Assembly: GCF_003144245.1 (NCBI RefSeq)
Contig: NW_020289981.1
Coordinates: 592,831 to 656,830 of the forward strand
DNA length: 64,000 bases
Reading direction: 5' to 3'
Source of the DNA: Jaminaea rosea
Lineage: Eukaryota > Basidiomycota > Exobasidiomycetes > Microstromatales
In this document: positions 32,477 through 42,464 of the stretch, one piece after another
Layout of the letters: the number at the start of each line of letters is the position of its first letter
How positions within the stretch are numbered: position 1 is the first letter of the stretch
The notes under the pieces: model-generated
Told to the model about the DNA's origin: nothing
Databases searched by the model: none
The model's input: only the letters and a program-made list of their open reading frames with translations
Made by a program: the position numbers and the translations under genes

Positions 32477-33273
32477 TTACTGCGCACCCTTGACGTACTG
32501 CCCGACCACCTTGGCAAAGAAGGTGCCCTGACCCTTGGCCACCGCCAGATCATTGCTCGTAGGCTGAAGTGCCCCATCCCCGCCAGCAACGGTTCCTCCA
32601 CCCCAAGCGCTACCACCCCCAACAGTCGCGATGTCGGAGAGCTCCTTGTTCTGGAATCCGATGGGCACATAGATGATACCGTGGTGAGCAAAGAAGGGCA
32701 TTGTGGTGAGAGCCGTAGTCTCCTGTCCACCGTGCTGCGAAGCCGTCGAGGTGAAGACGGTCGCGAACTTGCCGACGAGGGCGCCCTTCATCCAGAGACC
32801 GCCAGTGGCGTCGAAGAAGGAGGAGACTTGAGCGGGGGCTCGGCCCTGTCGAGTCAGGTGTCAGAGGAGAGAAAAATTATGAGGTACTATGAGCAAAGTA
32901 AACACGGCGGCAGATTAGTGATCATTCCGCACTTACGTATCGGGTGGGGAAGCCCATCACGAATCCGTCGAAGCGGGTGAGGTCGTCCGGCTTGACGACG
33001 GGGTACGAGGCGATGGGAGCCTTGTTGCCGTGCATCTTGGTGATGACCTCGTCGGGAAGCGTCTCGGCGAACTGTAAGAGGATGTAGGAGGGAGAGAGTG
33101 GGTGAATGAGTGAAAGGAGGAGAAGAGACGTGGTATCGCGCCCGGCTCACCTGGAAGATCTCAACCTCGGCGCCGTTCTCCTTGAGTCCGGCGACGACTT
33201 CCTCGGTCAGCTTGGCGATGTGGCCATACAGAGACCAGACGAGGACGGCAATCTTCGGGGCTTGGGCAGGCAT
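32477..33273 (-). CDS. WrbA-like NAD(P)H:quinone oxidoreductase
   Basis: FMN flavoprotein that reduces quinones by two electrons, protecting against semiquinone stress; yeast relatives are Pst2, Rfs1 and Ycp4. Exons 33273-33151, 33071-32937 and 32845-32477 give 208 aa. IAVLVWSLYGHIAKLTEEV holds the FMN phosphate loop (SxYGH in place of the usual STYGH), FDGFVMGFPTRYG the second FMN contact and VFTSTASQHGGQETT with FFAHHGIIYVPIG the C-terminal family hallmarks. No targeting signal is present; family members peripherally associate with eisosomes in yeast. The replacement of T by L in the loop (W-S-L-Y-G-H) is modest and common in fungi. Confidence 0.93.
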
Positions 33274-33575
33274 GGTGAAAGGTGTGATCGTGGTGGTGAG
33301 ATGAGGGTGAAGAGAGCGAGAGAAGGAGGGAGGGGGCCGCCTCGTTATTTATGCCCGTTGGCCTGGTACGCCGTCCGTGCACGCTCGCGAGCACGTCAAA
33401 GGCCGAGGCATCTGGCTCGGCGATAGGCAGAGCAGGAACGGAAGGTGCGCCACAGTTGAATCAGGGCCAGGGCGGGGGTGGGCATCGTTCAGTGTGACAA
33501 GCACTCATCTCTACTATCATTCCCGCGGGGTCTACGGTCACACAGTAGTGCTTCGCGCATGCAGAGTATTATTTA
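33274..33575. other. Intergenic promoter of WrbA-like gene
   Basis: About 300 bp between two minus-strand genes; GA-rich on the plus strand near 33294-33335, which is CT-rich in the sense of the WrbA-like gene. No other gene is seen. Confidence 0.4.
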
Positions 33576-35402
33576 CTACAACTTGGCTCCAAAGACAACG
33601 GCTCGCTCATTGTGCTCCGCCTCAATGTCCCGTAGGGCTCGCCTGAACGCATCCATCGCGGCTTCTATGCCGCCGATCTCTTCTACCCATGCTCGAGCCA
33701 CCACGACGTCCTGATTCGCTATAGCGGCTGCGTCTGCAATGGCGCATACCTCGCGCACCTCGTCATCGCCGGCGTGCTTGCGTGACCACCCTGCGTGATC
33801 AACGAGCAACGCTGAACTGTAAAGCAGGGCAATGACGTCCAGCAGCGGACGAGCATAGCGATGCGATGCCTTTGCGCCATGAGAGGCAAGCGCTTCACAC
33901 GCTCGCCTGGTCGTAGCGACGTGCTCTTTCAGCCTCTTCACAATCTCTTGAAGCTCACCCACCACGACGTCTCCGCGTACTCTCCGCTCAACATCATCCA
34001 GCAGGACCGTCAAGGCTTCCCCTTTTACTGCGCTCAACACCCTCACCACATCCATACTCATCACCTCTGCTGTCCCCTCCCAAATCCTCTCGACTGTCAA
34101 GTCCCTCAGCATCTCCGCAACGCCCAATCCCGAGTCCTCCATGTACCCCTGCCCACCGAACGAGTCCACTAGCCCAAGGACCGCTTCTGTTCCACGAGTC
34201 GAAACGAAAGCCTTGAGGGTCGGAGTGAGGAGACGGAGTAGCGTGTCTTCTTCTCGTGAGGCGATGTTGCATTCGCTCTTCCCCAACAGCGAGACGACGC
34301 TGTAAAAGAGCTGCTGCAGTGCTCTCTGCGTGACCGCGATACCAAAGAGAGACCGGGTGTGTAGAGGTAGGTCGCTCAGCATTTTGTCACCTACCTGTCT
34401 CTGCGTGGCGTAATGTGCAGAAAGTCGCCACCCATACAGCAAGCCCCCAACTGCTCCCGAAGCAGAGTACAGCCGTGTGATGTTAAGCACGGAAGCAATC
34501 GTCTTGACTCCCTGCCCGACCTCACCCACCAGCTCGGCATGACAATCCCGCAGCTCAAGCTCTGCCGTAGGGAGGTACTTGCTGCCCAACTTGTGCTTCA
34601 ATCGATGTACGCGAACGCCGTTGTTGAGCGGAACGTGCGCATCTTCGCTGTCGCGCAGTCGCACAAGGAAGAGGGACAAGCCTCTCGACCCTGCTACGTC
34701 GTTCGTCCTCGCAAGCGCCAGCGCTACGTCGCCGTCCGTGGCTGAGCTGAACCACTTGAACCCATCGAGCGCATACGTCCTCCCCTCGACGTGCCTCGCA
34801 ACCGTCTCTGTCCTCGACACATCAGACCCACCAGGTCGCTCCGTCATCCACTGCCCTGCAGTCCAAGCCTTCTCCGCCTCGTTGCTTACGAGGCGAGGCA
34901 ACACCTCCGCTTGCTGCGAGGGCGTACCCACCAGCTCCAGGACGCGCGCTGCACCGTCCGTCATGGACATGGGGCAGAGCGCTAGCTTGGATACAGGGCC
35001 AAAGAGCAGGACCCGGGTAAAAGCCAGTACACGCGCTGCGCTCCCCCATTCTTGCCGGGCCGGGCCATACGAGGTGGTCACAATGCCTTCCTCTGCTGCT
35101 GCGCGTTTAAGGTCCTTCCATCCCTGTCCTGTGACCAGCTCATCCACACGCCGTCCCCAAGCATTATACTGGCGCAGGTGTGGTTCCTGATGTGGGCCAC
35201 AGAGCGTGGACGATGTGAGACGGTGCGTTGTGGTGCAGCGAGTGGAGAAGGAGGAGAGGTCGGAAAAGGCAGAGCGTACGGAGGAAGCAGGGAGGCCACT
35301 CTCTGTCAGGCGACGATAGACGAGGAGGCGTAGGGACGTGTCGTCATTGAAGACGTCTGGGTGAACGAGTCGGGGGAACTGGTGTCCTTCATCGATTCTC
35401 AT
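33576..35402 (-). CDS. AidB-like acyl-CoA dehydrogenase
   Basis: Intronless flavoprotein of 608 aa from the ATG at 35402 (the frame is open further upstream but has no ATG). The middle holds LCPMSMTDGAARVLE and AGQWMTERPGGSDVSRTETVA, strings typical of the AidB/ACAD11-like branch rather than the short-chain mitochondrial enzymes. DGFKWFSSATDGDVALALA is the next conserved block, and FGGQGYMEDSGLGVAEMLRD with VERIWEGTAEVMSMDVVRV holds the C-terminal FAD/acyl region. The usual C-terminal peroxisomal tripeptide is not obvious (the end reads VVFGAKL; AKL is a plausible PTS1). AidB relatives bind DNA or act on isovaleryl-CoA; the fungal substrate is unknown. Confidence 0.9.
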   Translation of the reverse strand: MRIDEGHQFPRLVHPDVFNDDTSLRLLVYRRLTESGLPASSVRSAFSDLSSFSTRCTTTHRLTSSTLCGPHQEPHLRQYNAWGRRVDELVTGQGWKDLKRAAAEEGIVTTSYGPARQEWGSAARVLAFTRVLLFGPVSKLALCPMSMTDGAARVLELVGTPSQQAEVLPRLVSNEAEKAWTAGQWMTERPGGSDVSRTETVARHVEGRTYALDGFKWFSSATDGDVALALARTNDVAGSRGLSLFLVRLRDSEDAHVPLNNGVRVHRLKHKLGSKYLPTAELELRDCHAELVGEVGQGVKTIASVLNITRLYSASGAVGGLLYGWRLSAHYATQRQVGDKMLSDLPLHTRSLFGIAVTQRALQQLFYSVVSLLGKSECNIASREEDTLLRLLTPTLKAFVSTRGTEAVLGLVDSFGGQGYMEDSGLGVAEMLRDLTVERIWEGTAEVMSMDVVRVLSAVKGEALTVLLDDVERRVRGDVVVGELQEIVKRLKEHVATTRRACEALASHGAKASHRYARPLLDVIALLYSSALLVDHAGWSRKHAGDDEVREVCAIADAAAIANQDVVVARAWVEEIGGIEAAMDAFRRALRDIEAEHNERAVVFGAKL

Positions 35403-36357
35403 GGCGAGCGACGTGGGGAGCAAGCAGTTGAACCGGCGACAAATCTGATCCAATTGCGGGGGTCCAAGATCGTTCGTTGCCGAGCCGGACCACGCGAGCG
35501 AAGTGCTTTTCTGACGGCTCTCATGACTTCTTTCGTGCCAAAAGCCTCGACGATGATGAACAACATGATATTGTACACGATGAACTACTCACAAACACAA
35601 AAGGAATGTCCGACCCTCTGAATGGCCGCCCGCCCCATGGAGACGTTGTAAGGACAGTGACAAAGTGAAGAGGGGTCGAGATATAAAATCATGGTCCATG
35701 TTGCCTCGGCATGAAGATAGCTTGCCAGTGGGGTTTGAAGCTGGCTGCTACCGATTAATGAGGCGGTGCGAGTGGTGGATTGGGGGGCGGGCGAAGGTTG
35801 GGGGTATGGAGATTGGCTCAATGCGAGACGAGAGGGACGAGGGGTGAGGAAAGTGGATAGGTAGCGAGTCAGGAGAGGGGAGAGAGGCTGGATGAAGGGT
35901 AAGGCTGGGAAGCAGCAGCTGATCGCGAGTGCTGGCACACCGGCTTCCTTGTAGCTAGAAGATTTGAAGCCGGCTTGCTGTCCATCGCATCAATCAGTCG
36001 GACAGAGTTACATTGATGGCCTGGAGAAAGGAGAGATGAGGTGATGATGGAAGAAGTGACGAAGCCTCCTCGCTCGCTCCAACTTTTCCTTGCCGCGCCG
36101 CCTCCTCTGTCTCCCCTCGCTCGCATCGGTTCCGCCTCACCTCAGGCCTCACCACGACCAGCACACCACCTCTCGCGAGCTCATGTTATCGTTAACGAAA
36201 AAAGGGAGCGGTGGTGGCACGCATGCTTGAATACAGTGGGCGAAGATGAGAGGCAACCGCAGCTCCTCGTTCATCATTCGAATTTTGCAACAAAAAGGTC
36301 TATCAGAGCGCCATCTCAGGCATGCAGCATCTCCCCAACCGTGTCATCTGCTTATGC
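35403..36357. other. Intergenic region between ACAD and TUF1 genes
   Basis: About 955 bp between minus-strand genes, so it includes the ACAD promoter and the TUF1 3' flank. A 118-codon minus-strand frame at 35938-35585 is Ser/Pro/Leu-rich and unsupported. No RNA gene or repeat was recognised. Confidence 0.4.
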
Positions 36358-38015
36358 TTAACCCATAATCTTGGTCACGATACCAGTACCAATCGTCTTC
36401 CCTCCCTCACGCAGCGTGAATCGCGAACCCTCCTCGAGCGCAATGTCGTGTACCAGGTCTCCAACCATCTCAACCGAGTCACCGGGCATGACCAGCTTCT
36501 CCTCCGCGTCCGGCGTGCCCTCGGGGAAGTGCAACTGAACCGTCACATCTGAAGTACGGATAAAGAGTTGGGGCTTGTAACCGTGACCGAAGGGGCTGTA
36601 GCGACCTCCCTCTTCCTTGGTGAGGATGTAAAGCTGAGCAGTCACCTTCTTGCAGGGCTTGACCGAACCGGGAACGATGAGGACCTGACCGCGGCGGACC
36701 TGCTCTCGCTTGACACCACGGAGGAGAGCACCCATGTTGTCTCCTGCCTCTCCACGGTCCAGCTCCTTGTGGAACATCTCAATGCCCGTCAGGGTAGTCT
36801 TCATCGACGAGCCCATCCCCACAATCTCGATTTCCGACCCCTTGGTAATGGTTCCACGCTCCACACGGCCGGTGACGACGGTACCGCGACCAGAGATGGA
36901 GAATACGTCCTCGACAGGCATGAGGAAGGGCTTCTCGAGGTCACGAGGGGGCAGCTCCAGCCACTCGTCCGTAGCGGCCATGAGCTTGAGAACGGCCTCG
37001 GAACCAATGTCGGGCGTCTTGCCCTCGAGAGCGGCCAAGGCGGAGCCCGAGATGATGGGTGTGTTCTCACCGTCGAAACCGTACGTGCCAAGAAGGTCGC
37101 GCATCTCCATCTCGACGAGCTCGAGCATTTCCCTGCGAGTACGCGCGGGGCAGTCTGGTCAGCATTTAGTCCCGCAACGCGACGACTTTGGCCTCCTTCT
37201 CTCCACCGCGCACTCACTTGTCATCGACCTGGTCGACTTTGTTGACGAATACGACGAGCTTCTTAATGCCGACCTGCTTGGCGAGGAGCAAGTGCTCACG
37301 AGTCTGGGGCATCTGGCCGTCGGTAGCCGATACTACGATGATGGCCTGGTGCGGGACAAGAGAAAGGCAGGCAGGTCAGCATGCGTGAGAGCAACCCGTG
37401 CAACAGCCTCTCATGTCGTGAGCATACGTACGCCATCCATCTGCGCAGCTCCCGTAATCATGTTACGGATGTAATCGGCGTGTCCGGGGCAGTCGACGTG
37501 AGCGTAGTGGCGGTTAGGCGTCTCGTACTCGACGTGCGCCGTCGAAATGGTGATACCGCGAGCCTTCTCCTCGGGGGCCTTGTCGATCGAAGCATAGTCG
37601 ACGAACTTGCCCGATCCGGACTCGGCGAGTACTTTGGTAATGGCAGCGGTGAGGGTCGTCTTGCCGTGGTCGACGTGGCCGATGGTGCCGATGTTCATGT
37701 GCGGCTTGGAGCGGACGAACTTGCCTGAAGCATCGGCGTAGCTGCGCGAGAGGACTGGCGAGCGAGAGGTGAGTACCGAGTGAGTGTGCTTGTTATGATC
37801 AAAGGATCCATGACAGGCTACTACTTACTCGACGGGACCTTGAGAGCGGCCGCTGCACGACGAGGAGCGCGAGGGTTCCTCGCCAATGTCGAGAGGGATC
37901 GAGGTGCTGCGCTGCCAACGAGGCTAGGAGCAGCCGCTACGGTCCTCTGTGAGAGTGGCGCCGAGTTGAGCGAGCGGCTGACGCTGCGAGGGAGAGATGA
38001 TCGGAGGAGCGACAT
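36358..38015 (-). CDS. TUF1: Mitochondrial elongation factor Tu
   Basis: GTPase delivering aminoacyl-tRNA to the mitochondrial ribosome. Exons 38015-37829, 37754-37432, 37345-37218 and 37132-36358 give 470 aa. The first ~55 residues are an Arg/Ser/Ala-rich mitochondrial presequence. The G1 loop is GHVDHGKT, switch [13 protein letters not shown]3 DCPGH and G4 NKVD; the rest matches bacterial EF-Tu, including [33 protein letters not shown] and the end [13 protein letters not shown]. The acceptor used for exon 2 (37754) is the upstream one that keeps phase and reads [14 protein letters not shown]; the nearer CAG at 37742 would break frame. It is head to head with SPT5. Confidence 0.96.
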
Positions 38016-38307
38016 GACGGCGAGGATCAGATCAGAGGATGGTGATGATGATGATGATGATGAGCAAGCCGAATTGTGCGCCGCTTTGGCCCCGCCTCTT
38101 CCCGCCTCACCCGCGCCACTGGAGCCAGCCGGGAAGAAAGATGGACATTCGGATGACTAAGCAACGGGAGAGGGAGATGGGCAAGTGCCACGTGAGCGAG
38201 GGCCGCCTCGATGTCGAGTGTGTGTGTGGCTGCAGTCCGAGTCCGCGTCTCACGACTCTCTCCATCTCACACCATCACTTCACGCCGTCGCTGCAGCAGC
38301 ATACAGC
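38016..38307. promoter_or_regulatory. Short divergent promoter TUF1 / SPT5
   Basis: 292 bp between the two start codons, with a (GAT)6 tract at 38044-38061 close to TUF1. Two strongly expressed housekeeping genes must share or split this space. Confidence 0.5.
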
Positions 38308-41300
38308 ATGTCGGCTTCACCGCCTGCTCCTCCTCGCGAGAGGATCGCAGACCCCAATGCCATCTTCGACGACGACCCAGAGGAGGAAGAGGACGAAGGG
38401 GAGGACATCGGAGAGGCAGACGGAGATGCTGCGCCTGCTTCCAGCAGGAGGCGCCACTTTGATGACGATGATGACGATGAGGATGAAGATGATGAGGAGG
38501 AAGAGGAGGACGACGAGGAGGAAGATGGTGCAGCAGCGCAGTCATCTACTCGTCGTCGTCGCAAACGTCGTGCTGGCAACCGTTTCCTCGATGTTGAGGC
38601 CGAGGTAGACGAGGAGGACGAAGAGATGGACGAGGAGGATGAGGAGTTGCTCAAGGAGGGTCAGTACACACCATGCAAGGCGCAATATAGCGAAAACGGC
38701 TGACCTCCCCCGTCTCTTGGCGCGCATACAGATGGATTCATCGAGCAAGAAGCAGGAGACGAAGGCGAAGACTCCCGCCGACGCTACGCAGCCGACAACC
38801 AACGTCTAGACCGGCTGCGTCGCGAGCAAGAGGACAAGTCCGCCGAACAGCTCGCTGAAGAGCTCAACGAGCGCTATCGTCGCTCAGCACGCTATGCCGC
38901 TCAATCCGATTACGCCGAGGTCCCGCAGCGTCTCCTCATGCCCAGTGTCGACGACCCCAAGCTCTGGTCCGTCCGCTGCAAGATCGGTCGAGAGCGAGAC
39001 ATAGTCATGACCTTGATGCGCAAACAAGACGCCATGAATGGTCAGCTGCGCTTCATCTCGGCCTTCTGCCGCGATTCAATCCCTGGTCGCATCTACGTCG
39101 AATGTCGGGGCGCCAATGACGTCCTCGAGGCGTGCATCGACATCGTCGGCTGCTATGCGCGCAATGAGGCCAACCTGACCATGGTCCCCATCGGGGAAAT
39201 GGCTGACCTGCTCAAGATCACCAAATACACACCCACGGTCAAGATTGGAGGGTGGGTGCGCCTCAAGCGCGGCAAGTACGCGGGAGACCTTGCTCAAGTC
39301 ATCGATCAGGCGGAAAACGGCGAGGACGTAGGGATCAAATTCGTCCCGCGCATCGACATGAACCCACGAGATATGGGCGAGATGTTCACGGACAAGAATG
39401 GGAAGAAGCGAAAGAAGATTGCGAGGGCGGGAGCAGATGGCAGGGGACCGAGACCACAGCAGCGCTTTTTCAATCCCGATGAGGTTCGCAAGGTCTACAT
39501 TGGGACAGACAGGCCCGTGAAGCGTGGAGACAAGGAGTGGGTCTTCCAGAAGGATACATTCATCAATGTGAGTGGCGGCGAGTCGTGGCACTACCTCATC
39601 GTCTCCGCGTACTGACATGCTCCTTCCACCCCGCTCGCACAGGGCTACTGTGAACGAGACGTCCGCATCGACCATCTCATCCTCGAAGACGTCCAGCCCT
39701 CCCTCGACGAGATCACCAAATTCACCGGCTCAGCAGCAGAGCGCGGCGCCGAAGCTGGGGACGAAGCAGCTTTGGACCTCGAGACTCTGGCCAAAGCCTC
39801 GCGCGACACGGGCACAACGACGCTTGAACGCGACGACGCCATCGAGGTCTTTGAGGGCGACCTGGCCGGCGTGGTGGGCACCGTAGCCAAGATCTCGGGC
39901 AATGTCATCACGATTCAGTTCGAGGATACGACGGCTGAGGTGCCGTCTAGCTCGGTGCGCAAGCGCTTCAAGCCGGGAGATCACGTTAAGGTTACGAGTG
40001 GGAAGCATCAAGACGAGACTGGTTTGGTAGTCAAGATCGAGGACAACTTTACGACTTTCCTTTCGGACTTGACGCTCAGTGAGGTGACAGTGTTCAGTAA
40101 GGATTTGCGACAAGCTACGGAGATTGGGTCAGGGGTCAACGACATTGCCGGGTACGAGCTGCACAATCTGGTTCAGCTGGATGCGCAGACGGCTGGTGTC
40201 ATCTTCAAGATCGAGCGCGAGACGTTCCGCGTGTTGGACCAGCTTGGGAACGTGGTGAGCGTGAGGCCACATCAAATCAGCATGAAGAGGGATACGATGA
40301 GGGCTGTGGCGCTGGATAATGAGGTGAGCAAATGAGCCTGCAGCCGCAGGATGATTCAACGTCTCCGTGACTGACTCTCAACCATCCCACGCCGCGGCTC
40401 ACTCGGCAGGGCTCCGAGTTCCGCGCAGGCGACAAGATGAAAGAAGTCGACGGCGAGCAGCGTGAAGGCCAAGTCCTCCACATCTACCAGTCAGTCCTCG
40501 TCTTCATGCACAGCCGCGACATGCCCGACAATGGTGGAGTCTTCATCTCTCGTGCACGCCAGCTGGTTCCCGTCGCCCCCAAGAGCACGGCCTTTGCGGG
40601 CGCAGGGATGAAGGGAACTGATCTGAGCAAGCAGAATCCGCAGCTCACTGCGGGCTTGAACCCAGACGCCGTTTCTGGCGGTGGCGGTGCCGCATCAAGT
40701 ATGAGGAGGATGGGTCGCGACCCGCTGCAGGGCAAGACCGTCTCCATTATCAAGGGACACTACAAGACGTACCGCGGCATCATCAAGGACACCAATGGGC
40801 CAATGGCTCGCGTGGAGCTGCACACCCTTCCAAAGATCTTGACGGTCGAAGTCAAGTATCTCGTCGAGAAGGACCCCATCACGGGCAAATCCCGCCCGCT
40901 CATGGGCAATGCGCCTCTGCCCGGCAGCAATGCAGGCGGCATGACGGCTTATGGCGCGCCGAGATCTTCTAATCCATACGCGACGCCCTACCTCGGCATG
41001 GGCGGTGCGACGCCCTACGGCAATGCTACGCCTGGCTACGGGCTGGCAGGTAAGACGCCCAACCCCTATGCAATGGGAGGCAAGACGCCCAACCCTTACG
41101 CAAGTGGAGGAGGAGGCAAGACGCCCAACCCCTACGCTGCTGGTGGAGGCGGGAAGACGCCCAATCCCTACGCCGATGGCAGCAAGACGCCCTACAACCC
41201 CTACGGCGGTGGAGGAGGGGGCAAAACGCCCAACCCTTATGCCAGCGGCGGGGGAGGCAAGACACCAAATCCCTACGCAGACGGTTCCCGCACACCCGCC

Positions 41301-42035
41301 TACCCGGGCGCAGGTAGCGACTCGCACGACCCACGACCACAGCGAAGCGGCGGCTATGGTTCCAATCCCTACGCATCCGCCGCTACGCCTTACGGGGCTG
41401 CCCCTACTCCTGGAGCGTATGCTGCTCCCACACCAGGCGCAAGCTATGCTGCCCCGACTCCCGCCGCAGGAGGCGGTGGCAATCCGTACGCCGCCCCCAC
41501 GCCCGGAGCGGGCCCCGCTTCTACGCCATGGGGAGCGCCCACACCAGCCATGTCGGCTCCCACGCCCGGTGGGGCTCTCCATCACGGCGGCGGCGGCGGC
41601 GGCGCACCAACTCCCTGGGCCAGCCATGCGCCTCGCCCTGCTCACGGTGCAGGCGCAGGTGCCGGCTTGGACGGCGAAGATGCGCCAATGGCCGAGACGC
41701 TCGTGCGTATCCTCTCGCATCGCCCGACTGGCTCCTCGTACGAGGGAGGAAGGTTCGACCGTCGTACCGGTGCAGTGATGAGCGTCACTCCCAACGGATC
41801 CGCTGCGACGGTTCAATTGGACGGGGGAGGCGGGGAGGTCTTGCGCGACGTGCCCGCGAAGTTCATCGCCCCGCAGCGCCCTGACCGAGCGGGGGAGCTC
41901 TGTGTTGTCACGCTGGGGCCTTTCAAGGGAAGGAGCGTCAAGGTGGCTTCGGTGGATGCGAACGAGTTCATGGTAGCGCTGGAGGACAAGAGCATGCAGG
42001 TCCTGCCCCCGGGGGCGTTGGCCAAGAAGGCGTAG
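38308..42035 (+). CDS. SPT5: Transcription elongation factor Spt5
   Basis: Large subunit of DSIF, the clamp on RNA polymerase II. Exons 38308-38659, 38732-39567, 39643-40323 and 40410-42035 give 1164 aa. Order: acidic, disordered N-terminus (runs of Asp/Glu, ~20-115); a basic RRRRKRR patch; the NGN domain starting DPKLWSVRCKIGRERDIV; multiple KOW motifs (VKIGGWVRLKRGKYAG, EVFEGDLAGVVGTVAKI, FKPGDHVKVTSGKHQDETG, LQGKTVSIIKGHYKTYRG); a C-terminal repeat region with six KTPNPYA heptads in Gly spacers, then AAPTPGA units; and a last KOW (CVVTLGPFKGRSVKVAS). The Thr-Pro units are likely targets of Cdk9/Bur1. Intron 1 uses the less common donor GTCAGT. Orthology is secure. Confidence 0.96.
41040..41300 (+). 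repeat. SPT5: SPT5 C-terminal repeat (CTR), KTPNPYA units
   Basis: Six copies of KTPNPYA and one variant KTPYNPYG, separated by GGGG or short Gly/Ser spacers. The unit differs from the fission-yeast TPAWNSGS and human GSRTP types while keeping Thr-Pro. The DNA copies are near-identical and may vary in number. Confidence 0.9.
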
Positions 42036-42464
42036 CCGCCCGAGGGGAGGGGAGGGGACTGTTGTGCGCCGGGAAGGGGCGGGTAGGGACAGTGTAGCTA
42101 CTTTGTGACGACGGATCGATCGAGCTTTCGTCAGTCAATGCCACGCAGCAATATGCATCATCACATTCGAAATCGTCGAAGATTGCATGGCTTCTCGGAG
42201 CGGCCCGAGCGGCTAGGCTAGGCTAGCCTAGCCTGGCGTAGGATGATCAGGAGGCGGGCCGTGCTCTCACTGGCTGCGGGGACGGAGGCGGGTGCGGATG
42301 GACGCGTAGCGCGGATCAATGTATGGCCGCACTGGCTCAAAGTCCAATCAATTCGCATCGAAAGGCAGATACAAAGAGCTACTATGCATGCGGTGGGTTT
42401 TTTTCCTTCCCTCCTACTTGTCTCATCCAACACTCCTTCCACAACACGAGACACCTGATCCACG
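42036..42464. other. Intergenic region between SPT5 and GH47 genes
   Basis: About 430 bp. It contains the SPT5 3' flank, a 20-bp perfect palindrome (listed separately) and the mannosidase promoter. No other gene is seen. Confidence 0.4.
42215..42234. repeat. 20-bp perfect palindrome
   Basis: AGGCTAGGCTAGCCTAGCCT reads the same on both strands, inside a slightly longer GGCTA-repeat. It lies ~180 bp after the SPT5 stop and ~230 bp before the mannosidase ATG. Confidence 0.85.

Noticed and set aside
40695-41816. 373-codon minus-strand frame opposite SPT5
   Set aside because: It is antisense to the conserved KOW and CTR region; its VGRLAS repeats are the complement of the KTPNPYA units.
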